Shown: positions 25,768-37,096 of the stretch, piece after piece
Numbering within the stretch: the stretch's first letter is position 1
Layout: each line of letters opens with the position of its first letter
Notes under the pieces: model-generated
Databases searched by the model: none
Told to the model about the DNA's origin: nothing
The model's input: the letters and a program-made list of their open reading frames with translations, nothing else
Translations under genes and position numbers: made by a program
Assembly (NCBI GenBank): GCA_003586115.2
Contig: QVOM02000073.1
Location: forward strand, 25,344,175-25,408,174
Direction of reading: 5' to 3'
Source: Salvator merianae
Taxonomy: Eukaryota; Chordata; Lepidosauria; Squamata; Teiidae
Length of the DNA stretch: 64,000 bases

Positions 25768-26703
25768 GGGCCTTTCTGCACAGAAAGACCCCCATTCGGA
25801 ATCAGTGGGTCTGGAACAGCCAGTCCTGCTGATTCTGAATACAGGAAGGCATGGGTGGGATCAGTGCTATCTGCATGACAGTGCTGGTCCAGACTAGCCC
25901 ATGCCTCTTGCACAAAGCTTTTTGGCTATACTCCCATGCCTTGGGGCCCCTGGGGGATGGATTTCAGTGGGCCTCCCTGATCAGGATCACTCCCCATCTA
26001 AAGCAGATAAAGCCATATAGAGGGCCTGTTCGCACTACTCCCGTAGTACATTCACTGGAACGGAGCTTTTGCACTGCCGCGGGCGCATGCCTCCCCTGGT
26101 CCGAACCCAGCCTCCCCCGATTCATACCTGATGCTGGGGAAGGCAAGACAAGTAATTACTTGTCTTCATTCCGACCTGTACGATCGAGCGAAGATCAGGG
26201 AAGGTCCTTTCGCACTCCCTTCCTGGCTCGAAATGGCAGCGGGGAGGGGCTGGCGCAGCTGCGCAGGCATGGTCTGCTGCTTTGTAACCAGGTTTGCCCT
26301 TTGGGCTTCGCAGCCTGGCTGCCATTGCGAAGCCAGCTCCGAAAGGAGCCCCTCTAGCTTTGAAGCAGTACTCTATGGTTCGGATTGCTAGACCTATCTA
26401 GGCATCTGTGCCTCTATGGTTCGCAACCTCATTTCCTGGCTAGGGGATTCCCATCCGCACCGCTCCCTCTGCTAATCAACTTGGAGTCAGTTTCTCTGGC
26501 TGTAAGTGCATATGGCACCCAGCAGACTCCAACCTCTTCGGTCTGAAGCCTACTACTGAGACCATTCTACGGAGGTAAGTGCGAACAGGCCCGATGAGTA
26601 GGGGGCAGGGCCTCATAGATCTGCATGAATGTGTGGATCTAGAGGCCCAGATGTTTGCTACATGGGCCCTTCATCTGGGTTAAGGGCCTATGCAGAAAGG
26701 GCC
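25768..26703. mobile_element. hAT-like non-autonomous element (family A, inverted), interrupted
   Basis: The left end GGGCCTTTCTGCAC and right end ATGCAGAAAGGGCC are inverted. The interior to 26021 is the reverse of family A (GAATCAGTGGGTCTGG, CCCATGCCT); after the inner insertion it resumes with GCCTCATAGATCTGCATG, the sub-terminal palindrome also present at 668-685. Confidence 0.72.
26022..26592. mobile_element. Nested hAT-like non-autonomous element, CpG-rich
   Basis: GGGCCTGTTCGCACT at 26022-26036 is perfectly inverted at 26578-26592, and the match continues with a gap to CGTAG/CTACG, about 25 bp in all. The 571 bp interior has many CpG (GCACTGCCGCGGGCGC, CGATCGAGCGAAG), unlike the CpG-poor surroundings, which suggests it is younger than its host. 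No transposase frame; the 168 and 86 codon frames are not recognisable. Confidence 0.78.
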
Positions 26704-26709
26704 TAAATA

Positions 26710-29700
26710 GTTTCTGTTAATCTTGCCTCACCAGACTATAAATGCAGCAAACATAATACATAACATGTGGTACAAAAATATAACATTACATGTAATACTA
26801 TAATATGACAAGAATCTAAGTCTAAGATTTGTCTGCATTGCAACAATACCAAGAACTCATTAATCTATGACTTCTTCAGCTCAGGTTATGCAAGGCGACA
26901 GAGTGTAATCCCTGGATTTCAAAGACCCCATATTTTTCTTTCTCTCTAGTCCCTTACAGTTAAAGTCCTAAGTGTTTCTGAGAAGGCAACAAACCATTAT
27001 TTTTACCAATTAGGTGGGAAAAATATTTGTGTTATAAGTTGTTGCCTCTGAGTTTATCAAAGGTGAAAGTCTGCACTTCATTTAAGTAATTTCCTTCCCA
27101 ATAAGAAGGAGTAATGGTCCCACAGGAGCATTATGGGAAACAGTCTTCCTGCCAATAGGAAGAGGCACACAATTATTCTCCTGGATAGATGATCATGATT
27201 AACAATAACAATGACATTATAATCAACAATTCCCAGAGCAGCATTTTTGTTTCACTGTTATGCTGTTTGGAGACTACCTATAAGCAGAGACAGCAAAGTG
27301 AGTACAGAAAGCATACATTAGTCTGAATTTTTAGAAAAGTCCATTTTTTCTTAGAAAAAACAAAGGAAACAAAATCCTTTAATTTAAGCAGATTGCCGTG
27401 TCTGAACTATTTCTCGCAATAAAGCAAGAAAAGAAGAATGATGAATCAGTTCTGTAAGATTTTTTGAGCCATTACAAGACCACTTCTGAAGGCTGTGTAG
27501 GAGTAAAACATGATAGTATCTACTCCCAAATCTCTGCTCAGGCCAACCATGCAGAAAACAGCATTTATTAAGTTTTCCAATGAGCTTCAAAAGTAGTACT
27601 CTGTACTCTGTATTGAACACTTCTGTTCTCTTCTGTTCCTCTACAACAGAAGGTAAGCTTGCCTTCGGAAAGAGTTGCCCAGCTGGGGCATATGCCTGTC
27701 CCCATTTTTCTCAATGTTGTAAAGGTGTACTCTTTAGTTGCTTCTCCCACCCTTTGGAAAAGTAGGATGCATGCAACTGCATATGATAGGAACACCCTGT
27801 GATTGCCCCATTTTCTGTGTGCAGATGGAGCCTGCACCATGATTACTTCTAAGGTAAGAAGTACCTTTAAGATAAGATGTACGATGATCACCTTTAAAGT
27901 AGATGTTGCATAGCTCTAATTCTTCACTACTCAACTCTGAAGCTTTCCTGGGCAGTGGAATAAAGCCATTGTGCAGTTGTGTTTGTATCACATTAATTAT
28001 AAAGAGAATGAAACAGCCAATGGTCACAGAATGATCTCAGAAGCAAAATGTAGATGAAGAAGAAGACATATGTAGAGAGTTAGTGGTTATACTAAGAATT
28101 TGCATTTCATCTGCATTTACACTGAACTGTGAAATGAAGTGGATAACTGTGCAAAATGACACAGGCATCATTCAAAAGCATCTCTAATTGGCCTTGATTA
28201 TTCCCAAACTGAGGCTCCATCCAAAGGAAGCCACTTGTGGGCCTGGATTAATCCAATTTATCCTGGAAACATTGTGGAGATGCACTGAGTTTTAGGGCAG
28301 CCCTCTGCACCCGTTGGATTGTCTCTGTGAGCAGAGTGATAGAGTGGAAGTTCACTGGGAATGCCCCAAAATTCTGGATAAAGGGTTGGCATGGGGACAA
28401 GATAGTGATTCAAAGCCCTTCCCCCATGATGACTCCTCCAGTGGAAGTGACTCTGGAGTAGTTAATCCTGGTTTAACAAACCAGTGGAAAGGGCAAGTCG
28501 CTTTTGCATCTGGCATGGTTCCTGCAGATGCTAAGGCTGACCCTAGGTCATCCAGTTCATCCTAACAGATGAAGCTACAGACCACTAAGAAGGAACAGGA
28601 AGGTAGGAACAGTAGTTTGCAAAAATAAATATCTTATCGGCATATGTGGGAAATATTAGGTGGAGGTTTCTTCTATGATTGACAGTGCTAGCTTCCAACT
28701 AGGGGAAAATTCTGCTAGGGCTCTCTCTCTTGCTTCCAAACACATTGTGTTGAGGAGGAATGTAGAAATAACTTGTTGAAAATAAAGCACAAAAGAAAAG
28801 AGAGCAAACCCTGTAATATAGTTTCACTTATCACAACTTCCAGATTTCTTCACCCATCCATCTGAAATGTTATAGATTATTTACTCTTTAGAACAAATAT
28901 GAAGCATGTCATCTTCATATTCTCTCCTGCTGCCAAAATACCTTCAGGGAAGAACACCGAAGCCCGAAGACTCTGGTTGCATAATACCTCCTGCTGTTCT
29001 CTATCAAAATGGGAATCTGTGCCTACACATTTCTTCCAAAGCTAACATTAAACACAGATAAGAACGCTACAGTAATTACTTGATGTGCATGATGGCTGGC
29101 ATTTTGGACTAGTCCTACCGGAGTGATATCTCTGACCAAGAGGTTGTGCACACTGGGACTGCTGCCCTACTGCTATGGCACTGATGGTGACATTCAGCAC
29201 TCCTTCCACCTTCCAGTGAGCAATCTTCATTTATCTATTATTGCTTTGCTTAGCAAAAAGAGGAAGAATGTGCATTTGTAAAAGGAGAAGAGACAAGGGA
29301 GAGAGATGAGGAAGAGAGGTGAACTATATGTGAAGGGCTGAGGGTAAATTAAAGGTGATGGAAACATCTCTGAAGGCATCAGCATTGACACCTTCTTCAA
29401 TTGTCCTTCGTGCCAAGTCTCACACTCATTACTTCTCTCGAATCAATTGCATGTTCCTAAACAGCGTGGCTTATAGAAAGAATGCACCGTTTCGGGAACG
29501 CATCCCCAAAAAGACTCAAGGAGGAAATTGCCTCAGTCAAATGATTCTCAAGTGAGACGCGAAGTGTCAAATGGTGGAGGCCGTGTTTCATAATTCTTAA
29601 CTGTGTTCTGATTGATACTAACAATTTGAAAGCATAATATCAGTGGGTTATATCACATGTAAATCATGTAAAGTGTCAGAAATGAGGTTCAGTAGATGGG

Positions 29701-30850
29701 GAACTAATGAGGACAGAAAATGAAAATTATGCTAGACTTGAAATAGGGCTGTGAACAAGGATGGTCGCTTCCAGAAATCTAGCACTGGTTGTTAGTACAT
29801 AATAATTTCCAGGTATACAGCCATAATCACTAACCAGCTCATAGTGTTAAGTTTCAAAATTTAACCTTTACAGACAGTTAACTTCATTAAGTGTGGAGTT
29901 ACTCCTTTACTTGCAGTCCTGATCTATCTCCTTATATGTTATATGGATTTTAATGAAAAAAAAGAAGGAAGGAGGGAGGGGAAGGAGGAGGAAGTAAATC
30001 TTTATAGATTATCTTTTTCACAATTCTTTCCCAGCATTTGACCCTTCATTGTGCCCTGTTTTTCTGGGAATTGGAAGCTGCTGCTTTGTATCTCAAGCTA
30101 TAGTAGTAAAGGTCTCAAAAAGATTTCCTTCTTTGTGCTTTCAATCCACAGATTCCCACTTTTCACAGCTCATCTAAGGCTCAGCATGACAGCAAACTCT
30201 GTGGCAACAATTCTGGATTCTGCACAACTGACAGCAGTCATTAAAGACCTCTATACTGCAAGCAGATTCTTAACCCCCTAAGGTCAACCTCTCCTCCATG
30301 TTCTCCCGGTTGTAGCACCTTAATTATGTCAATATGCAAATGAGCATTATATAATCTTGCCTTCTGGGTTAGAAAAAGAGGGTATCTGCATGCAAATATT
30401 CATTAAAAAGAAGCCAGTAATAATATCTTTACATACATAAAAGGAAACCAGCCTCAAAGCAGAAAATGACACACTATATTTTTATGCAAAGAACAGCACA
30501 CAGGCTCATTTATACTTAGTATGTGAATTTTGTACAAACAGCAATGTATTAATAATAGAACAATGAAATAAAGTATCACAGTATCACAGGAGGGCTATAG
30601 ATTTTGAGGCTGCTTAAAGAATGCCAGGCCCTGAAGCCTCCAAGGACAAGTAGAAGTTTCAGCCTATGATGTTGATGCAACAAGCAGGAGACTATAACAA
30701 AAGTGGGCAGCTCAGTAAGTATATTTAGCTGAGAAAAGTCTGGGACTAATCCCCATTATAGCTAATTCATGCTATCATATAGGTGTACTGAACATGCCTT
30801 ATCCTTAACTATCAGTCTTTTTTTGTTTAAAGATTTTGATTTATTTCTAT
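26710..30850. other. Intron stretch without recognisable element
   Basis: I see no exon, structural RNA or known repeat. It holds chance frames of up to 107 codons (27568-27891, minus) and a purine run near 29955-29996. A GC-richer patch at 28300-28570 carries an 83 codon frame ending in a serine run; it may be an old repeat but matches nothing I know. Confidence 0.5.
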
Positions 30851-30854
30851 CCAT

Positions 30855-32108
30855 TTTTCCAACTACCGAACAACTGTGCTCATTTTACCCAACTGCAAGC
30901 TAATGATCAAGATCCTGCAATCTAGGTTTCAGCAATATGTGGACTGAGAGCTACCAGACGTGCAAGCTGGTTTTTGAAGAGGCAGAGGAACTAGAGATCA
31001 AATTGCCAACATTTGCTGGATTATGGAGAAAGCAAGGGAGTTCCAGAAAAACATCTGGTACTGCTTCATTGACTGTGCTAAATCTTTGACTGTGTGGATC
31101 ACAACAAATTGTGGGAAGTTCTTAAAGAGATGGGAGTACCAAACAACCTTATCTGTCTCCTGAAGAACCTGTGTGTGGGTCAAGAACTAACAGTTCGAAT
31201 TGAAAATGGAACAACTGATTGGTTCAAGATTGGGAAAGGAGTATGATAAGGCTATATATTGTCATCCTATTTAATTTATATGCAGAGTACATCATGCAAA
31301 ATGCCAGGCAAGATGAATCAAAAGCTGGAATTTGGATTACTGGAAGGGATCACAACAACCTCAGATATGCTGATGAGATCTGATGGCAGAAAGTGAAGAA
31401 GAATTGAGAAAGAGGACAGTGCAAAAGCTGGCTTGAAGCTCAGCATTAAAAAAAAACTAAGATTATGGTATCATGTACCATCCTTTCCTGGCAAAGCGAG
31501 GGAGAAGAAATGGAAGCAATATCAGATTTTATTTTCTTGCGCTCGAAGTTTACAGAACACCAGCATGAAATTAAAAGATATTTGCTCCTTGGGATGAAAG
31601 CTATGGCAAACCTGGACAGCATATTAAAAAGCAGAGACATCACCTTCCTGACAAAGGTCTGTATAGTCAAAGCTATGGTTTTCTCAATAGTACTGTATGA
31701 TTGTGAGAGTTGGGCCATAAGAAAGGCTGAGTGCTGAAGACTCAACACTTTTGAATAGTAATACTAGAGAAGACTTTTGAAAAACCCTTGGATTCCAAGG
31801 AGATAAAATCAGTCAATACTAAAGGAAATCAACCTTGACTGTTTACTGGAAGGACAAATACTGAAGCTCAAATACTTTGGCCACATTATGAAAAGACAGG
31901 ACTTTTCATCCTGATGCTGGGAAAGATTGATGGCTAAAGGCGAAGGGAACAGCAGAGGATGAGCTGGATAGATACTGTCATGGAAGCAATGAACATGAGA
32001 TTAGGCAGACTTTGGGAGGCAGTGGAGGACAGAGAGGTCTGCTGTGCTGTAGCCCATGGGGTCAACAAAGAGTCAGACACAACTGAACAACAACAACAAC
32101 AACAACTT
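30855..32108 (+). mobile_element. BovB (RTE-clade) LINE, reverse transcriptase to 3' end
   Basis: Decayed frames read TKCKLMIKIL-like sequence, then YVD.ELPDVQAGF (about 30936-30975), RGTRDQIAN (about 30985), IMEKAREFQKNIWYCFIDCA (about 31023) and, from 31465, TKVCIVKAMVFSIVLYDCES followed by WAIRKAE. Further on come YFGHIMKRQD- and MEAMNMRLGRLWEAVEDREV-like stretches, ending CAGACACAACTGAACAACAA with an (AAC)n tail. All are characteristic of BovB. Stops and shifts make it inactive; the 5' half is missing. Confidence 0.93.
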
Positions 32109-32429
32109 AAAATCCACAGTCATAAAAACTAAGGTTACTTGTCCTTGGAACAGAAATTTACCCTTCTTTCTTTACCTTTAATTCTGCACTTTGCATGATT
32201 TGCCCTCTTTCCCCTTCCCACCTATTCATCATTCCTTTTCCTGGTGCAGTAGACAGGCAGGCATATAAATTCCGTACTTGATTCATTCACCAAAAGTATT
32301 TTTCTTTTCTTTTTTTTTAAGGTCTGAGATGGGCTCACTAGTACGTGAGAGACCATAAAATTACACTGTTAGGCCTTGTCCCTTTGTGACTGCATTAACC
32401 ATTAAATAAATAATAAAATAGTTGTTTAT

Positions 32430-32568
32430 AGCCCTTTCTGTACTGGGCCTTATTCTGAATTCTGGAATAGGGACCTACCTGAAGCCTACTGTAGTCTTTG
32501 TTAGCATGCAGGCAGCAGGTCTCTATGCCTGGATATATTCCAGAATAAGGCCAAGTGCAGAGAACTAG
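32430..32568. mobile_element. Short palindromic hAT-like element
   Basis: GCCCTTTCTGTACTGGGCCT then TATTCTGAATTCTGGAAT on the left is inverted on the right as ATATTCCAGAATAAGGCC followed by AAGTGCAGAGAAC. The arms make up much of its 139 bp. Confidence 0.65.
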
Positions 32569-32599
32569 GCGTAACGTGCACATACTGGGGGCCTCTACA

Positions 32600-33884
32600 T
32601 AGGCCTAGGACATGGCTGTCAGTGTGGCATGATCCTGAGCTATCAATATACTCGCCAGGCAGGTGCAAGGCTGTCTTTTGCTGATCAGTCCATATAGCAC
32701 TTTGACGTGAAGCCTCCTAGAAAGGCTTCTAGTCTACAAATTGTATCTGTCCATCAAAAATGATGCATACACCAAGGCCCTGAATACCTGGCCAGCAGGA
32801 TGGAAGTGGGCAAATGCCATTCTACTTCATGCTTCTGTTTGGGCTTGATGGTGCTAATATCTTCAATATAAATATGTTAAATAAATTTATGTCAAACAGC
32901 ATAAAAATCACAGAATGTTTCATGTTATATTTCTTTTTGAAAATTAATTTCTCCATGCGGGCTCCATGATAGCACTGTTATAGCTAAGCTGAAAGAGAGA
33001 AGCTTTGGCCTGATTTCTACTTTTAACATTGCCAGATAAGTTGTTTGCTTAGTAGAGACCAGAATAGGGATCATTTTGGAGCAGATGGTGAACTGACAAA
33101 AACATGCCTACCTTAAGATTCAAGGGACACGTAGCAAAGAGAAACTCAAACAACACTGTGAGTAGTATAACTAATAAATGATATTCCTAGCCAGTCATTA
33201 TTCTGAACTTATCAGTGCTCATATTTTAAAATGTACTCTCATAAGAAATGTTTGAACAGCAGTTTCAAACTGGAGAGAAACCCTTGGGGCATAATTTGTG
33301 CTGTGAAAATGCCACCTGTCTGTGTGTTGAAGGCTGTTTCCTTCCAGCTCACTGCGTACCTAGAGCATTTGGACACTCTAGTTGAACTCTCACTCAGCAA
33401 ATTAAATTAATTATCCACTTCCAAGCATCCCTGAGCTCTTGGATAATAGAATAATAAAATATCTTTGCCTGTCACCTGGAACGTATCTCCTCCTGTAAAG
33501 ATATTTATTTCACTGTTTTCAGACTTGGCTATTTTTATGTTACTATACTACTAAATGGTCATGATTAACCTTATTTTCCAGGAGATGAAGCTGACACTCT
33601 CTTGAGGTTATACTTCCAGAAATGTATTTATATTTAGATATTTTAAGCTAGAAGCAGGTTCAACAAAGAACTAATAAGGTCAGTGGCCTTTACTGGCATT
33701 TCTGGGTTGATTCAAACTCTTCATTCACTATGTACAATATGAGCATCAAAACAGATCACAGTAGAACTGGTCAAGGCCCAGATGATTGCTCCATAAGACT
33801 ACTAATTATAAACATCAGCAACATTTTGACTTTCACCAGCTCGTATTTAAGGAATTCATCAAGTCCCTCAATTATCAATTGAAT

Positions 33885-33885
<1 letters not shown>
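32600..33885. other. Intron stretch without recognisable element
   Basis: AT-rich sequence with no exon, repeat or structured RNA that I can name. Confidence 0.5.

Positions 33886-33888
<3 letters not shown>

Positions 33889-33920
<32 letters not shown>
33889..33920. repeat. (AT)n microsatellite
   Basis: Sixteen AT units. Confidence 0.95.
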
Positions 33921-33922
<2 letters not shown>

Positions 33923-34084
33923 TTTAAAAAATGAAGCAGGGACTAAAGGACATAGTTATTACTTATGGATCTTTAGGCACTTGAACCCAGGGATCCCAAG
34001 CTCATCATGAACAATCTGCCAGTCACTCACTGCTCCGTAACATTGCTATTTTATTATATAAAATCTTAAAACACAGAACCCTAT

Positions 34085-34330
34085 TGATGGAGCAGGAGTG
34101 GCTGTTCAGGAGGGAAGAGTGGATGAAGGGGACAGGGAGAAAAAGTGAGGGCAGGAGGAAAAGGCAAGCAGAGCTGAGGAGGGAGGCAAGAGGAACAGTA
34201 AAGTGGGGTGGGTGGTTGAGGCGGGGAGAGAGAAAGAAAGAAGAGGAAGAGGGCAGGCAGTGGAGCAGATATGAGTGAACAATAAACAAGTAAGAGAGAG
34301 AGATCAAATAAAAAAGGACAGACACACACA
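34085..34330. repeat. Purine-rich (GA/GGA) tract
   Basis: About 245 bp with very few pyrimidines on the plus strand (GGGAAGAGTGGATGAAGGGG, GGCGGGGAGAGAGAAAGAAA), ending in a short CACA run. Long frames on both strands (Lys/Glu/Arg-rich, Ser/Leu/Pro-rich) are by-products of this composition. Confidence 0.85.
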
Positions 34331-34597
34331 GAGCAGGAGAGCGTCTGAATGCAATTTAAGCTTTTCATGATGAACACATTTTTATTTTTGCCTCTCAGTT
34401 CCAGAGATACGTTTTGCAACACCTGGGACGTTTTTACAAGTCTGGTAATTCAAAAGAAGAAAATGTTCACGAAGATGAGAATTTTTTTTTGTTTAAGTCA
34501 CAAATCACTTCCAGCCATTTACTTACATCTCTAGGTTACAGTAGTCAAGCCGTGGGATATACCAGTGATGTCTTTTCAAGAAGAGGTGCAGCTGATG

Positions 34598-34930
34598 GAG
34601 ATGTGCTGAACCAGTTCGAATTTGAACTGGTTTGAATCAAACCAGGTCGTGGTTTCATTGGTTTGAATTCAAACAGAATCACCCACAGGTTCGGGGGTGG
34701 GGGTTGGTTTGAATTGGAGTGGAACCAAAGGGGTTCAAGTTGAACTGGTTCAAACCACCCGATTTGATTCAAACTGACTTGACCTTGTTAGTAGGTTGCT
34801 CTTTTAAAGGGCTTTTTAAATTGTGTTTTATGGGTCAAACCAGTTTGAGACAGTTCAGATTTGAACTGAGCTGCAGATGGTTTAGTTCGATTCAAAACGA
34901 ACCATCATTTTCAAGTTTGTGCACATCCCT
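34598..34930. mobile_element. Compact element built of TTGAAC/GTTCAA motifs
   Basis: The ends GAGATGTGC and GCACATCCC are inverted. Between them TTTGAA, TTCAAA, GAACTGG and CCAGTT recur in both orientations (ACCAGTTCGAATTTGAACTG, GTTCAAGTTGAACTGGTTCA, CAAACCAGTTTGAGACAGTT), making many stems. It has no coding frame. The style is that of a non-autonomous DNA transposon; I cannot name its family. Confidence 0.7.
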
Positions 34931-35640
34931 AGCAACTGACAAATTAGCAGAAGAAAGAAATAGGCACTGAATCCAAGTAGCAGCAGGAAATCCAGGAATA
35001 TTCCCAAGCTATGCAATTCTGAGAGAGTGCAACCTCATCAAGTGTAGGGTGCTTCCCTACTTCTTATACACACAGCACCCCTGTTTTATCTGGATTATGT
35101 TTCAGTTTACAATACTGGTTTACATCCAGCTCATTAGTACTTCCAAGCAACAGTCCAGCACCTGAAGCGATTCTCCTGTTATCCACTCTGAAATCAGTTT
35201 TAAAAACAAGTGTGTAAGTGTACACCTATGAGGGCATAAACAAACACAGCACAGCACAACACAACACAACAAAGAAATTGGTGGCCTGGGAAGACAGGAC
35301 TGAAGATTGTATAATACTGTAAAAAAACAGCAATGTTGGGCCTGCTTCCACTTCACACTCATGCACAAACACACTCTTCTTGAGGAACAAGGCACACAGT
35401 CCAGCAGTTGATATCTAGTGTTCATATCCAGAAGGCTAATAACATTTAAGAAGAAACCAAGATTTCTGTGGAGCTGATGGGACACTGGAAAGCTCTCAGT
35501 GCAAACAGGGCAAGTGGTGTTGTAGAAAAAGAACCAATTATGTCGAAGAGGCAAAGTAAATGTAAATATACTCTGCAGGTATTGCACTTTGAGAGCTGGC
35601 GTGAAGTAGTAGTTAAGCAGTAGTTAAGAACCTGCAACCT

Positions 35641-36012
35641 AGGGCAGCTTCTACACAGTTCCTACAGAGCACGCTAGCTGCTGCTCTGGAACACAGTGTA
35701 CACTCTTTTCACTGAGCTCTCCGCCCTTGCACACTGCTTTCAAATGACACAATTGCACAAAAGTGCAATTACAAAGGAAAAGAAATTGAGACCTGGTGTT
35801 CAAGAAGCTTTAGTGTGTGGTAGATGTGGATTTGAAGTTGTTCTTGAGTGGATAAGGAACAAACAGTGAATGACTAGCAACGCCACCAAGGGAACCCATG
35901 TTCTGATGTGGGAGCAGGAAATACAGAGGGTGGAGTTTGACTTTCCCACCCCTGTGAAGTCAAGATTTGAATGCTGGGATTGCATCCAATCACTGACCAC
36001 ACAGAGAATCAC
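35641..36012 (+). repeat. Unclassified interspersed repeat, copy 1 (partial)
   Basis: From about 35745 it follows copies 2 and 3: ACACAATTGCACAAAAGTGC, GCGAATGACTAG-like GTGAATGACTAGCAACGCC, CCATGTTCTGA, CCCCTGTGAAGTCAAGATTT and CCAATCACTGAC. It stops short of the right part of copy 2. The 35641-35740 part is copy-specific and begins AGGGCAGCTTCTACACAG. Confidence 0.75.
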
Positions 36013-36032
36013 CTTCAATAATCATATATTTT

Positions 36033-36078
36033 ATATTTTTTTCCCTGCCCAAAGATCTCAGGGTGGGTCACAATAAAA
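36033..36078 (-). mobile_element. LINE tail remnant
   Basis: CCCTGCCCAAAGATCTCAGG GTGGGTCACAATAAAA resembles the reversed tail seen at 43669-43725 (CCCACCCTAAAGGTCTCATG). Short, so tentative. Confidence 0.45.
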
Positions 36079-36465
36079 CTGCACAAAGGTATCCACGCAG
36101 TCATCCATGACTAGGGGGTACTGAACAGCAACAGCAACAGCATTATTGTACTCCTGTACAATCTATAGTATATCTGTTGGGTATAGCATGTACATGCTCA
36201 CTGGTATTCATTCATATGCATTGTTGTTCTTTTCTAGTCTAATTTGAACTTTGTAGCTTTACACGTAAATTGCTTGTGCTGATCCGAGGATATTTCCCTC
36301 ACATACCCAATTTCTGCTTTACTATTCCCTCCAGTACCAAAAGCAATATCCCAAGACTATCAAACAGTTTCCCCAAACTCCACTCAGAGAAGTGCCAGTT
36401 CTTGCCATGGAATACATATCTTTTTTTTTCTTTCCATAATTGGGCATTTCATAAAGGCCATTTGT

Positions 36466-36862
36466 AGGGAGTCGAGAGCAGGTGAAGGTTTTGCCATTGC
36501 CTTCTGCTTGAGAATGCCCAGAAGCAATTGGTGGGCCACTGTGTGAAACAGAATGCTGGACTAGATGGGCCGTGGCCGGATCCAGCAGGGCTCCTCTTAT
36601 GTTCTTATAGGGTTAGACAAATTCATGGAAGACAGAAAGGTTACTAGAACTGATGACTAAATACACCCTCCAGGTTGGAGAGATAGGCAGGATGCCTCTA
36701 AAGGCTATCTGCAGAGGATCAGAGGCAGATGAAGGTTTTGCCTTCATTTTCTGCTTAAGAATGCCCAGAAGCAATTGGTGGGCCACTGTGTGAGGCAGGA
36801 TGCTGGACTAGATAGGCTGTGACTTGATCTAGCAGCACTTCTCTTAGGTTCTGACAGCACTG
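36466..36862 (+). mobile_element. Two CR1-like LINE 3' ends, head to tail
   Basis: Copy 1 (36466-36606) ends GGACTAGATGGGCCGTGGCC then TCCTCTTATGTTCTTAT. Copy 2 (36607-36862) starts GGGTTAGACAAATTCATGGA and repeats AGATGAAGGTTTTGCCTTC, AGAATGCCCAGAAGCAATTG and GGACTAGATAGGC. Both have the same order and orientation, so either two insertions landed side by side or a segment duplicated. Confidence 0.8.
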
Positions 36863-37060
36863 AGAAAATACGTCATTATTCAAATACCATCAACATCATT
36901 TATCCCATATGAATATATCTACATAAATCTATATATATCTATATATCTATATACACACACATATATATACAGTAGTTTGCTGTTATCTTGTTACATAAAT
37001 ATCTCCCATGAAGATATGCAATTAGGTTATATTTTAAGCTTCCATGTGTCACCAGAATTC

Positions 37061-37096
37061 ATGCTGAAGCCACCTTACATGCTGAAGCCACCTTAC
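37061..37096. repeat. Perfect 18 bp tandem duplication
   Basis: ATGCTGAAGCCACCTTAC occurs twice with no spacer. Confidence 0.97.

Noticed and set aside
25851..26357. 168-codon open frame, the second longest here
   Set aside because: It runs across the boundary between the outer and nested inverted-repeat elements, overlaps other frames on both strands and contains no recognisable domain.
34349..34635. Possible exon around 34.4-34.6 kb
   Set aside because: Short overlapping plus-strand frames lack splice context and do not resemble GABRB2; part is the TTGAAC-rich element.
35120..35587. 155-codon minus-strand frame rich in Cys and Leu
   Set aside because: It is inflated by a CACAGCACAACACAAC repeat read in reverse; no recognisable domain.
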